Positions 9,556-17,512 of a stretch of 64,000 nt of DNA are shown here, in pieces. Origin of the DNA: Candidatus Kapaibacterium sp. Lineage in GTDB: Bacteria > Bacteroidota > Ignavibacteria > Kapaibacteriales > UBA7675. The stretch lies in the NCBI GenBank assembly GCA_028284775.1, contig JANQRB010000040.1:37564-101563 (forward strand), read 5' to 3'. The notes under the pieces are model-generated. The model had not been told where the DNA came from. It made no database searches and saw nothing but the letters and a program-made list of their open reading frames with translations. How positions within the stretch are numbered: position 1 is the stretch's first letter; each line of letters starts with the position of its first letter. A program made the position numbers and the translations under genes.

Positions 9556-10018
9556 GCGACAACCTTTGCGGGTCAGTGGATCGACCGGATATAAACGAAT
9601 AAATGTCGGCTTTGGTGCACATCGTGGCTCCGGTACGACGCCGGCGGCATTCTGTTGCGTCGGCTGCACGAGCCGGATGAAATCGGAAGCATATGCCGGC
9701 CCGGTCTCAAGTACGGCGATTCAGGAATGGGAGAATGCATTTGAAGGTCAACCCGATTCATCAGCCCTTGATCCATCAGGCCGGTCGGGCCGACTCTTCA
9801 CAAAGTAATTGCCATTTTACGGCGGGTGACGTCAGATCGCCGCCCCCTGCAGCATTAGCACACAAATTGCCAGATTGTCTGTCATCGTCTGCCGCCTCGC
9901 TTGTTGGCCGTTTTGCAAACTTGATACCACAGATTCCGGGTGCATGAGAAATCATACTCAACTCTGGGGGAGCCAAGAGCAAAGGTATATATTCGTTGCG
10001 CCGCTTATTGCAAATTAA

Positions 10019-10049
10019 TTGCAATAGCAACTGATTCGCATTATCTTTG
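10019..10049 (+). promoter_or_regulatory. Bacteroidota-type promoter for the flavoprotein gene
   Basis: A TTG at 10019-10021 and TATCTTTG at 10042-10049 are separated by 20 bases. This matches the -33 TTG / -7 TAnnTTTG pattern known from Bacteroidota. The -7 box is 116 bases upstream of the start at 10166. Confidence 0.65.
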
Positions 10050-10165
10050 CCATCACATAAATGCCGGGCTCAATCTTTCGCCCTTGTGTTTTGCAACACG
10101 ACAGCCGCTCCGCGGCCCTGACGGAGAGTCCACATTACCCTACATCATTTCATAAGGCAGCAGCG

Positions 10166-11092
10166 ATGCAGCAACATTCACACTTCGATGTTCTAGTCGT
10201 CGGCGGCAGTTATGCCGGCTTATCGGCGGCAATGGCGCTCGGGCGATCCTTACGCAAGGTTCTTATCGTCGACTCGGGATTGCCGTGCAACCGGCAAACG
10301 CCGCATTCGCACAATTTTTTAACACAGGACGGTGTTCCGCCCGCTCAAATCGCCGCCCTGGCTCTTAAACAGGTGTTGCGCTACAACAGCGTAGAACATC
10401 TCCGCGACCGCGTCGTTACTGTTTCGCAACAAGACAAGGGTTTTTCCGCGACGACCGCGGAGGGTCGCCGGATGAGCGCCGGGAGAGTATTGTTCGCCAC
10501 GGGTGTGAAGGATATCATGCCTGCGACGCCTGGCTTTGCCGAGTGTTGGGGCATCAGCGCGCTGCATTGCCCTTATTGTCACGGCTATGAAGTGCGCAAT
10601 CGCAAGACGGGTATCCTGGCGAATGGCGAGACAGCCTACGAACTGTGCAGATTACTTCAGCACTGGACCGATCAATTAACATTGTTCACCGATGGCCCGG
10701 CTGCTATGTCGGAAGAGCAGCGCGCCATGACCGGTGCCCTGAACATCCCGATAGTTGAAAAAAACATCGAAGAGCTGCAGCAGCAGGCGGGGCGTATTTC
10801 CGCGATCCGATTCAAGGACGGCAGCTGCGAGGACCTGGAGGTATTATATGCCCGTGTGCCATTTGAACAACATTGTCCGATTCCCGCACAAATCGGTTGT
10901 GCGATGACGGAGCAGGGACATATCGAAGTCGATTTTTTGCAGAAGGCGACCGTTGAAGGCGTCTTTGCGGCAGGTGACAATACCACGCCGTTCCGCACCG
11001 TGTCGCTGGCAGTTTCCGGCGGTACGGTCGCGGGCGCCGCGATTAACAAGGAGCTGATCGAGGAGGAATTGGCGGGGAAGACCGGAGCGTAG
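10166..11092 (+). CDS. Thioredoxin-reductase-like FAD/NAD(P)-dependent oxidoreductase
   Basis: A 308-residue product, the normal size for this family. The ATG at 10166 has AAGG eight bases upstream and is followed directly by the FAD-binding beta strand and GGSYAG (residues 13-18). The redox disulfide is CPYC at residues 135-138 within ALHCPYCHGYE. The typical second FAD motif GVFAAGDNT lies near the end. The NAD(P)-binding loop reads ILANGET and is weaker than the usual glycine-rich form. It is probably a cytoplasmic flavoenzyme that moves electrons between NAD(P)H and a disulfide. The protein is of the TrxR-like subfamily rather than housekeeping TrxB. It stands alone, with its own promoter and no operon partner. 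Confidence 0.88.
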   Translation: MQQHSHFDVLVVGGSYAGLSAAMALGRSLRKVLIVDSGLPCNRQTPHSHNFLTQDGVPPAQIAALALKQVLRYNSVEHLRDRVVTVSQQDKGFSATTAEGRRMSAGRVLFATGVKDIMPATPGFAECWGISALHCPYCHGYEVRNRKTGILANGETAYELCRLLQHWTDQLTLFTDGPAAMSEEQRAMTGALNIPIVEKNIEELQQQAGRISAIRFKDGSCEDLEVLYARVPFEQHCPIPAQIGCAMTEQGHIEVDFLQKATVEGVFAAGDNTTPFRTVSLAVSGGTVAGAAINKELIEEELAGKTGA

Positions 11093-11762
11093 AAACAGTG
11101 TGTTCGAGGCTCGTCCGGGGAATGCGAGCTTCTTTCGGCGCCGAACTATCGAAAAATCAGCAGCGAGCGCCATCAACTTTTCTTTTCAAGGGATCAGGAT
11201 GAATAGTTCCTGTTTCGTCCGACGCGCCGCTACCCGGCTCTGACTACCGCCAACCATGGGGCCTGCGCTTAACAAATCACTGTTTTTCGCTGCTATTGCT
11301 TTAATGTTCTTTAGAGCGGCTTTGCAACAAATGCAATTAACCGCTCGCTCGATTCGCGAATACGCACTGATTGGACGGTCCGCAGCGAGGGCTGGCGGTG
11401 GTGAGGGGATTTCGAAGCCTGCGCTGCTTTTATGACTGCGCCCCGTTTTCCTTTGAATCCGCTCTGGCATCAGCGCGCAGCGGCTCAGAAAAGTGTTTGC
11501 TATCGGAAGTGCCGGCTGAACCGGGGCATGCCTGGATTGAGCTCGGCAACCCGGAACGCGGCTGGCCATAGCTCATCGGAGCCAGCGATTTGTTTTTCAC
11601 TCTCAAATCGAGCCAGTCGAACATTGTAGCGGTGAAAGCTCTGGTAGAGCATGCGCTCGACAATTTTTGCTTCGATGAAATGCTGGCCTACCTGCAGAAA
11701 GAAACTCAGCTGTACTATGGCAAAGGATTGAGCCGGACGATAAAAATACGCCGCCACAGAAT
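11093..11762 (+). other. Region without a recognisable intact gene
   Basis: Short open frames occur on both strands, but none has a ribosome site with a family-like sequence. The stretch may be further decayed remains of the pseudogene that follows. A plus-strand reading around 11320-11430 looks faintly like a protein tail but could not be assigned. Confidence 0.3.
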
Positions 11763-12358
11763 GCCTTATTCAACAAGGTGCCGCAGACCTTCAGTGCTTC
11801 GGACGGCGCATTTGCTGTCGCGACTACTGTCAACATCTTACTAGCCCCGGTGAACGATTCGTCGCTCTTAGGCGCAGTGCCTTTCGCGTTGATGACAAGT
11901 GAGAGTATGTCGACAGAGGCTCATGTTTTCCTGTTTGACGTGGATACGCCGTATGCAGTGGATTGCCACTACAAGGCCATGGCGTCATTCCAGCGCGATT
12001 TGTTACCCGGGGGGATTAACAGTCATGGATAGTGTTGTAGACGGCGTCAATGGTAGTAATGACCTGGAGGGGGCGTCGACGGTGACTGTCAGTTCGGACG
12101 GCGGCTTTATTTTTTCTTGCGGCCTTCCCATTAAGCTACGGAGGACAGCCGGGACTATCGGAGTTGCCTCTGCCGTCGCAGCCAAAGGTGGAAGAAACAC
12201 ACAGTGAATTTAATGTGACGCGCAATATCGTGCTGCGTATTAGCATTTCAGATCTGCAAGGCCGGATCTTAACAGTGTGCGAGGAGCGTGATTTCAGCGG
12301 CGGAAGATACCTGGCGGCCGGCCAGTACATACCGGTACTGGAGACACAAGACGTCTAG
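11763..12358 (+). pseudogene. Decayed T9SS cargo gene related to the giant surface proteins
   Basis: Three pieces in three frames follow the domain order of the giant genes in this window. First (about 11763-12032) is one degenerate cadherin-like repeat: SASDGAFAVATT, PVNDSSLLGAV, FDVDTPYAV and DLLPGGIN match the SADDGAA, PINDAPLVAV, SDVDTPFN and LLPDGGI positions of the gene at 43821. Second (about 12028-12132) is a propeller-blade trace, DGVNGSNDLEGASTVTVSS, matching DGVNGVDGL-type blades. Third (about 12200-12345) is a shortened sorting domain, LRISISDLQGRIL followed by LAAGQYIPVL, lacking the middle strands. Frameshifts and deletions mean that it cannot make a full product. Confidence 0.7.
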
Positions 12359-12490
12359 AGAGTACTTCAGCGCTTATTGCGGCCCTTTGACAAGCTGTCC
12401 TGAACAATTAGTGGGGCGGATGGATCATGTAAAAGTCGAGCGCAAGCCTTAAGCATGTCCTTGCACTTGCAGCATAACTGTAGTCGATCT

Positions 12491-12527
12491 GTAGTAGCGA
12501 TGTTACGCGTCCGCCAGACTAGTTTTG
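12491..12527 (+). promoter_or_regulatory. Promoter module with TAGTTTTG box upstream of the arylsulfotransferase-like gene
   Basis: GTAGTAGCGATGTTAC (12491-12506) is followed after 13 bases by TAGTTTTG (12520-12527), an exact TAnnTTTG match. The same arrangement with the same spacing is found at 36316-36352, upstream of a giant gene. The shared 16-base upstream block may be a regulator site. The leader to the start at 12852 would be about 320 bases. Confidence 0.55.
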
Positions 12528-12851
12528 CAACAGAAATTCGATTGTTCCGCGGTGATGCTCATCATTCATATGGAATGGCTGTATAGGTATACATGCGGGC
12601 TGATTGCAAAGCAGGGCGGCCAATGCGCATTCGCGGATAATGCAGGATGAAAATATTTATGACGACCCTGTCACAAAATGTCGCCTTGGATCATTACTGA
12701 ACAAACATAAACGAATGTTGTTTCCGCAGTTGACGGCAGCACCGCCCCTGCGAAGCGGCAAGGCAATGATCGGCGCTTCTTGCTTGTAAAAATGTTTTCG
12801 GCGCGAAATATGAAAAAGACTATTCCACTGTACTTCGTTGAGGGATTGATT

Positions 12852-15365
12852 ATGAAGGCGATCGTTCTTTTATGTCTCGTAGCTGCCGGTTTCGTTAACG
12901 CACATGCCCAACAAACGGTCGGACTCTTCAGCAACACGCCGGATGCCCTGGACGGCTACACCCTCTTTGCGCCCGTCGACAGCCGAACGACCTACCTTAT
13001 CGATAATTGCGGCCAAATGGTGCACAGCTGGGAAAGCGCCTACCGGCCTGGTTTGTCCTGTTATCTGCTGGAAAACGGGATCTTGCTGCGGACCGGCAGG
13101 ATTAGCGGGATGGGCAACGGCAGCGGGATTGTCGAAATGATCGATTGGGACGGTGAGGTCATCTGGTCGCATTCGGTTCGCGCTACACATGGACGCCAAC
13201 ACCACGATGTCGAGCTGCTGCCGAATGGCAATATTCTCTTGATCGTCTGGGATGAAAGGTCGCAAGCGGAAGTGATTCAAGCGGGAAGCACAACTCAGAA
13301 TCAGTTTATTAACTCCGAGCAGATTGTCGAGATTCAGCCCGATCTCGATCAGGGCGGCGCAAGCGTTGTCTGGGAGTGGAAGGCCTGGGACCATCTGATT
13401 CAGGATGTGGATGCGACGAAAGACAATTTCGGAACGATCTCCGATCATCCGGAAAAAATCGATGTTAATTTTCTCAATCACAACGGTAGCGACTGGCTGC
13501 ACTTTAATTCGGTGGCCTACAATGCCGAATTGGATCAGATCATCATCAGCGTTCACAATTTCAGTGAATTCTGGGTTATCGATCATTCCACTTCCAGCGC
13601 CGAAGCGGCGGGCTCGTCCGGCGGACGTTACGGCAAGGGCGGCGATCTGCTGTATCGCTGGGGTAATCCACAGGCCTATGACCGAGGCACGGCCGCGGAT
13701 CAAAAACTGTTCCTGCAGCATAATGCCTACTGGATTGAGAGTCCATTCCCCGACGCCGGAAAAATCATGGTGTTCAACAATCAGGCCGGTACGCTGCTCA
13801 ACCGCAATTTTTCGGCGGTTCATCTGATCGACCCGCCGGTGGATGCCGAGGGCTTTTATCTCGTCGATGCTACGGCCTTTGGTCCGGAAGACTTTGACTG
13901 GACCTACCAGGCCGCCAATCCGACCGACTTTTTCTCCAACATCATCTCAGGTGCTCAACGGCTCAAAAACGGCAATACCCTGATCTGCGAAGGCGTAGGC
14001 GGGCGTTTCTTCGAGATTAACGCCGACAATACCGTCGTTTGGGAATATGTTAACCCGGTCAATGATCAGGGACCGATTGTCCAGAACAGTCCCGCCAGGG
14101 ACAACAATGTCTTTCGCTGCACCCGCTATACGGCCGACTATCCCGGCCTGCAAGGGAAATCACTGGAAGCGCAGGGATTCATCGAGTCCGGATCCACGTT
14201 TGCATGCGAGCTCTTTCCCGCGATTGACGAGACGGACTGCGAACCCGCCGCCATATTCGCCAACGAGAGCAGCAATGCCGTCTGTTTTGAAACATCGGAG
14301 AATGTCAGAAGATGCTACTCGAATAATATACCCGGTCATGACTACGGACCCTTTGGCGGTGGAAACACCATTGAAGCTCAGGATTTTTCCTATTCCATGT
14401 GTCTCTACCCAGAGCTGGGATCGTCCGTGACGGAATTGACGGAAGATCCGCTAACACCGGCCTGCGGCAACGGAATAATATTCGGCGTCTCGATGCAGGG
14501 TGTTAACTATTCTCCTTTTGCCCGACTCTATTGGGTTAATCCCAACACGATGGAGGAAAATACGGACTACGTCATCGAAGCCGACTTCACATTAAACATG
14601 GATGTCAATGGCGGGCATGTTAATGCGGCGCATCGCTATCACTACCACAATATTCCCATTGACTATTTTGTTAACGACCTGGATATCGACGGCAGCGCGC
14701 ATTCACCCATTGTCGGTTATGCGGCCGATGGTTTTCCCATTTACTATAAGTACCTCTACTCCGATGCCGCGAATCCGGCCGGCGGTGTCTCTGCCTTCGC
14801 AAGCAGCTATGCGCTGAAATCCGGCGCCAGGCCCGGCAACGGGATCGATGCTCCGGATGGACAATATGACGGTACCTATGTGCAGGACTACGAATACAGG
14901 GCTTCGCTGTCGGAATTGGATGAGTGCGGCGGGCGTTTCGGCATTACGCCGGAGTATCCCGAGGGCATCTATTACTATGTGCTGACGGATAACTGGCCCT
15001 ATATACCGCGATGCCTCAAGGGTTTGCGGGTCGACAATTCCTTCAGACTCGGTCGGGATTGTCCGGCTTCCAGCGCCGAGGAAGATTGCGGCTTTGTCAC
15101 AACGATTGTTGAATTTCAGTCTGCCCTGATAAACGTCGATGTCTTTCCGAATCCCGCCGCTGAATATCTCCGCATTCGTTTAACGGCGGATGGCGCTCGG
15201 CACGAGATCACATCGCTCAGAATATACAGCCTCGACGCGGTCCTAATATACGAGTCCCGCAGCTTTGATCAGGAGATCGATCTTCGCTCAGTGCCGCGCG
15301 GGACCTATTTTGTTCAGATCGACGCCGGCAATGAGCAAGTCACAAAAAAAATCATCGTACAATAA
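12852..15365 (+). CDS. Secreted arylsulfotransferase-like / YHYH protein with T9SS sorting domain
   Basis: An 837-residue product starting at 12852 (GAGGG site upstream, then a signal peptide ending near AHA-QQ). Residues about 25-450 resemble the arylsulfotransferase (ASST) beta-propeller: GYTLFAPVDSRTTYLID, MVHSWESAYRPG, HHDVELLPNGNILLI and RLKNGNTLICEG. A second region, about 460-730, is a YHYH domain, with HRYHYHNIP and SPIVGYAADGFPIYY. The last 90 residues are a type A sorting domain (VFPNPAAEYLRI, VPRGTYFVQI). The ASST class transfers sulfuryl groups, but many family members in these bacteria may only be structural propellers. Activity is not proven by what I see. The next gene begins 10 bases downstream, so the two are probably co-transcribed. 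Confidence 0.85.
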   Translation: MKAIVLLCLVAAGFVNAHAQQTVGLFSNTPDALDGYTLFAPVDSRTTYLIDNCGQMVHSWESAYRPGLSCYLLENGILLRTGRISGMGNGSGIVEMIDWDGEVIWSHSVRATHGRQHHDVELLPNGNILLIVWDERSQAEVIQAGSTTQNQFINSEQIVEIQPDLDQGGASVVWEWKAWDHLIQDVDATKDNFGTISDHPEKIDVNFLNHNGSDWLHFNSVAYNAELDQIIISVHNFSEFWVIDHSTSSAEAAGSSGGRYGKGGDLLYRWGNPQAYDRGTAADQKLFLQHNAYWIESPFPDAGKIMVFNNQAGTLLNRNFSAVHLIDPPVDAEGFYLVDATAFGPEDFDWTYQAANPTDFFSNIISGAQRLKNGNTLICEGVGGRFFEINADNTVVWEYVNPVNDQGPIVQNSPARDNNVFRCTRYTADYPGLQGKSLEAQGFIESGSTFACELFPAIDETDCEPAAIFANESSNAVCFETSENVRRCYSNNIPGHDYGPFGGGNTIEAQDFSYSMCLYPELGSSVTELTEDPLTPACGNGIIFGVSMQGVNYSPFARLYWVNPNTMEENTDYVIEADFTLNMDVNGGHVNAAHRYHYHNIPIDYFVNDLDIDGSAHSPIVGYAADGFPIYYKYLYSDAANPAGGVSAFASSYALKSGARPGNGIDAPDGQYDGTYVQDYEYRASLSELDECGGRFGITPEYPEGIYYYVLTDNWPYIPRCLKGLRVDNSFRLGRDCPASSAEEDCGFVTTIVEFQSALINVDVFPNPAAEYLRIRLTADGARHEITSLRIYSLDAVLIYESRSFDQEIDLRSVPRGTYFVQIDAGNEQVTKKIIVQ

Positions 15366-15375
15366 GGAGTTTGAC

Positions 15376-15849
15376 ATGCGCAGGCTCATAATTGTTATCA
15401 TTGTCATCGTTGCGAGCGCGTATGCAGCGCCGGGCCTGATGCACATCGGGCATGTTGCGGAGTACCGCTATTCACTCGATGACAATCGACTGCGCCTGAC
15501 CTTCAGCGTTGAAAAAGCAGAGCTGGCCGGTCTCGACTTAAGCGAGGCTTGCGACCTGCGGAAAACGACGGCATTGTGCATCGCCCGCTATCTGAACAGT
15601 CGCAGTTTTATAGAGATAAACGGGCGGATTCTTGAAATGACCCTCACGGCTTCGAAGGAAAGGAACGGATTGTTGTTTGTTTACCTTGATTCGGAAGTGC
15701 AGATTGATACCGTGTACAGTATCGACATTCACAACCGCTGCTTTCATGAATACCAAGGGTTGTTTAAGAATCGAGTTGTAGTGGACATCGCTCCGTTTCA
15801 GAAGTCCTTTTTATTATCTGAAAAGAAAACAAGCATTCATCTGGAATAG
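15376..15849 (+). CDS. DUF6702-like exported protein
   Basis: A 157-residue product with AAGGAG seven bases before the ATG at 15376. The first 18 residues are a signal peptide (MRRLIIVIIVIVASAYAA). The rest has the size and strand pattern of DUF6702 proteins: a Y-x-Y-x-L-D-D-N-x-L opening, a central FIEINGRILEM segment and an end with KNRVVVDI. The match is from memory of the family. The function is unknown. It follows the ASST/YHYH gene with a 10-base gap, which suggests a joint role in the envelope. A small inverted repeat (CAAGCATTC ... GAATGCTTG) overlaps the end of the gene. Confidence 0.65.
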   Translation: MRRLIIVIIVIVASAYAAPGLMHIGHVAEYRYSLDDNRLRLTFSVEKAELAGLDLSEACDLRKTTALCIARYLNSRSFIEINGRILEMTLTASKERNGLLFVYLDSEVQIDTVYSIDIHNRCFHEYQGLFKNRVVVDIAPFQKSFLLSEKKTSIHLE

Positions 15850-16134
15850 AATGCTTGAGGGGAAAGGCAATTGTTGCGGCAATCCACTTCCAGCAATGCG
15901 TGCACTGTTCAGATGTCCGCGGGCAAAACCCATTAAGCCGGACATTCCTTATCTATTGTTCTGCATCCGAAACTACCTCGCAACGGGCAATGCCGGGCAT
16001 AAATGAGGCCGGCGGACCTCGCCAGCAGAAAATGCCGAAGGTCTCGACGGAAATCCCGCGTCAGCAACAATCCCTGGACAATCGCCGGCGCCCGAGGTCA
16101 ACATTGAAGTATTGATGTGCCGCTTTCGTCGTCA

Positions 16135-16262
16135 GATCAGCGTAGTGTAATTCCGTGATCGATTGTACCTCTATCTCGGCAGTCGACAAAGTTCGTGCTG
16201 CGGCGGTGAAAATACTGTTCTCCGACCCAATAGTCCCCTTGTACTGAGCCGACTGTCCCGCG
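16135..16262 (+). repeat. Diverged copy of a leader sequence (copy D)
   Basis: GTGATCGATTG (16155-16165), GCAGTCGACAAA (16179-16190), a GCGGCGGTGAAAATA block and GAGCCGACTGTCCCGC (16246-16261) follow the same order and spacing as the leader at 20257-20360. This points to an old duplication of an upstream region. No intact gene lies between it and the hairpin at 16445. The stretch 15850-16440 otherwise holds nothing I can recognise. Confidence 0.5.
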
Positions 16263-16444
16263 CAGGCGACACGCCCGATCAGGCTGGAGTTGCCGGCCTC
16301 AAGCTAGCATTTTATTGCCGGGCGGCGGGAATTCTTTTGTTCTTCGCGCCGGGTAATGAAAATCTGATTGGCTGATTGAGACCTTTTGTCCTTCCGTTTG
16401 TCATTAGCTAGGAGAGAAATTGCCTAGCGTTAGCCTATATGTCG

Positions 16445-16483
16445 AACCCGTCGGAATCCATTTCCGCCGGGTTCTTCATTTTT
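16445..16483 (+). terminator. Rho-independent-type terminator without an intact upstream gene
   Basis: AACCCGTCGG pairs with CCGCCGGGTT around a short loop and is followed by CTTCATTTTT. The stem type (AACCCGGC-like) is the same as behind the giant genes at 25219 and 33903. No complete gene precedes it, so the gene it served may have been lost. Confidence 0.55.
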
Positions 16484-16500
16484 CCGCCGCCACAGGACAT

Positions 16501-16549
16501 TGTTGTATTTTTGTTGTATCGATCCGACTATCCACCTCGCGTAGATTGC
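16501..16549 (+). promoter_or_regulatory. Promoter module A: tandem TGTTGTA boxes and TAGATTGC
   Basis: TGTTGTA at 16501-16507 and 16512-16518 (period 11) is followed after 23 bases by TAGATTGC (16542-16549). The same boxes with the same spacing occur at 20204-20252 and 20528-20576, although the bases between differ. This suggests an activator site plus -7 box. It would drive the orphan sorting-domain frame at 16838. Confidence 0.6.
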
Positions 16550-16837
16550 CACTGTCGAGAGTTAAGCATCGTAATCTCGGTCGGCGGCGCAGCCGGGTCT
16601 GCCATCATCTCATCTATGGAAGCCCCGCTCCGGATTGCCGGATCGGCCGAAGATCACTAAGGGCCTCGTCAAAGAGAGTATCAACTCGCTCGGGAGCCCG
16701 CTCCGTGATGCGGGCGCGAGCTCCGCGATGCCGGGTCAGCCTTCAGGAGACGATGCTGGCGACACTGCGGCAGCAGATCGGAAGAGGACAACACTGCACA
16801 GCTCTCATGATGTGGAAAAGTAAATGGATGCACTGTT

Positions 16838-17350
16838 ATGACTACTGTAATGAGCGATACCGTCCTGTACGGCTCAAAAATTAGCAAGCCCGCTGCGATG
16901 TTAGCGCGTCTGGCCGGTGGACTGACCGGTACAACAATGGATGTTCACAGGATTGACGGCGGCTTTTCCGCTTCGTCGCCACCGGCCTCGCCGGAATCTC
17001 AAATCGAGACAGCCAGCGAAGACCTGCCCGCGGAGATCTGGCAGAGCGGCCATTGGAAGGGCGTCGAGGCGCTTGGCGTTCATCCGAGTCCGATGTGGGA
17101 CGAGGCGGAGATCAGTTTCGAGCTGATGCAGCCAGGCTTTGTTGAACTGCGCGTTACGGACTGGCAGGGACGCTGCGTTGCCGAATTGCTTTCGGGCAGT
17201 CTACCGTCCGGTCCCCATCGGCAGGTGTGGGACGGCTGCGATGACGCGCGCGCGCCGGTTGCAGAAGGTCGCTACCTTGTCAGGGTTTCGATTCGTGACG
17301 CCGACGGCTGTGAATATCTGGTGACCTCAAAGCTTAAAGTCTTGCGTTAA
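16838..17350 (+). CDS. Orphan T9SS sorting domain protein, probable gene remnant
   Basis: A 170-residue frame. The last 85-90 residues are a clear sorting/FlgD-Ig-like domain (HPSPMWDEAEISFEL, ELRVTDWQGRCV, APVAEGRYLVRVSI). The first 80 residues are low in structure and have no signal peptide, so the protein could not reach the periplasm in the usual way. No convincing ribosome site precedes the ATG at 16838. Most likely it is the 3' end of a former cargo gene whose 5' part was deleted, leaving the promoter module at 16501. A translated cytoplasmic protein is possible but less likely. Confidence 0.55.
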   Translation: MTTVMSDTVLYGSKISKPAAMLARLAGGLTGTTMDVHRIDGGFSASSPPASPESQIETASEDLPAEIWQSGHWKGVEALGVHPSPMWDEAEISFELMQPGFVELRVTDWQGRCVAELLSGSLPSGPHRQVWDGCDDARAPVAEGRYLVRVSIRDADGCEYLVTSKLKVLR

Positions 17351-17512
17351 GTGCAGTTAAATTTGCGGATTCGTCGACTTAACAGCAGAAAATCAGGGCG
17401 TCAGCATGCGGGTCGCTAGCCGACGCAGCTTGTTGTATCAACCGGTTTTTCCCGGCCAGCCCGCCTGGAGGTCGGCAAAAGCCGCGCAAATGCCGGGCCC
17501 TGAGCTACTGCA

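Noticed and set aside
11320..11430. Plus-strand reading with a faint resemblance to a ComM-like protein tail
   Set aside because: The similarity is short, with no ATPase or start region nearby. It is not enough to call a pseudogene.
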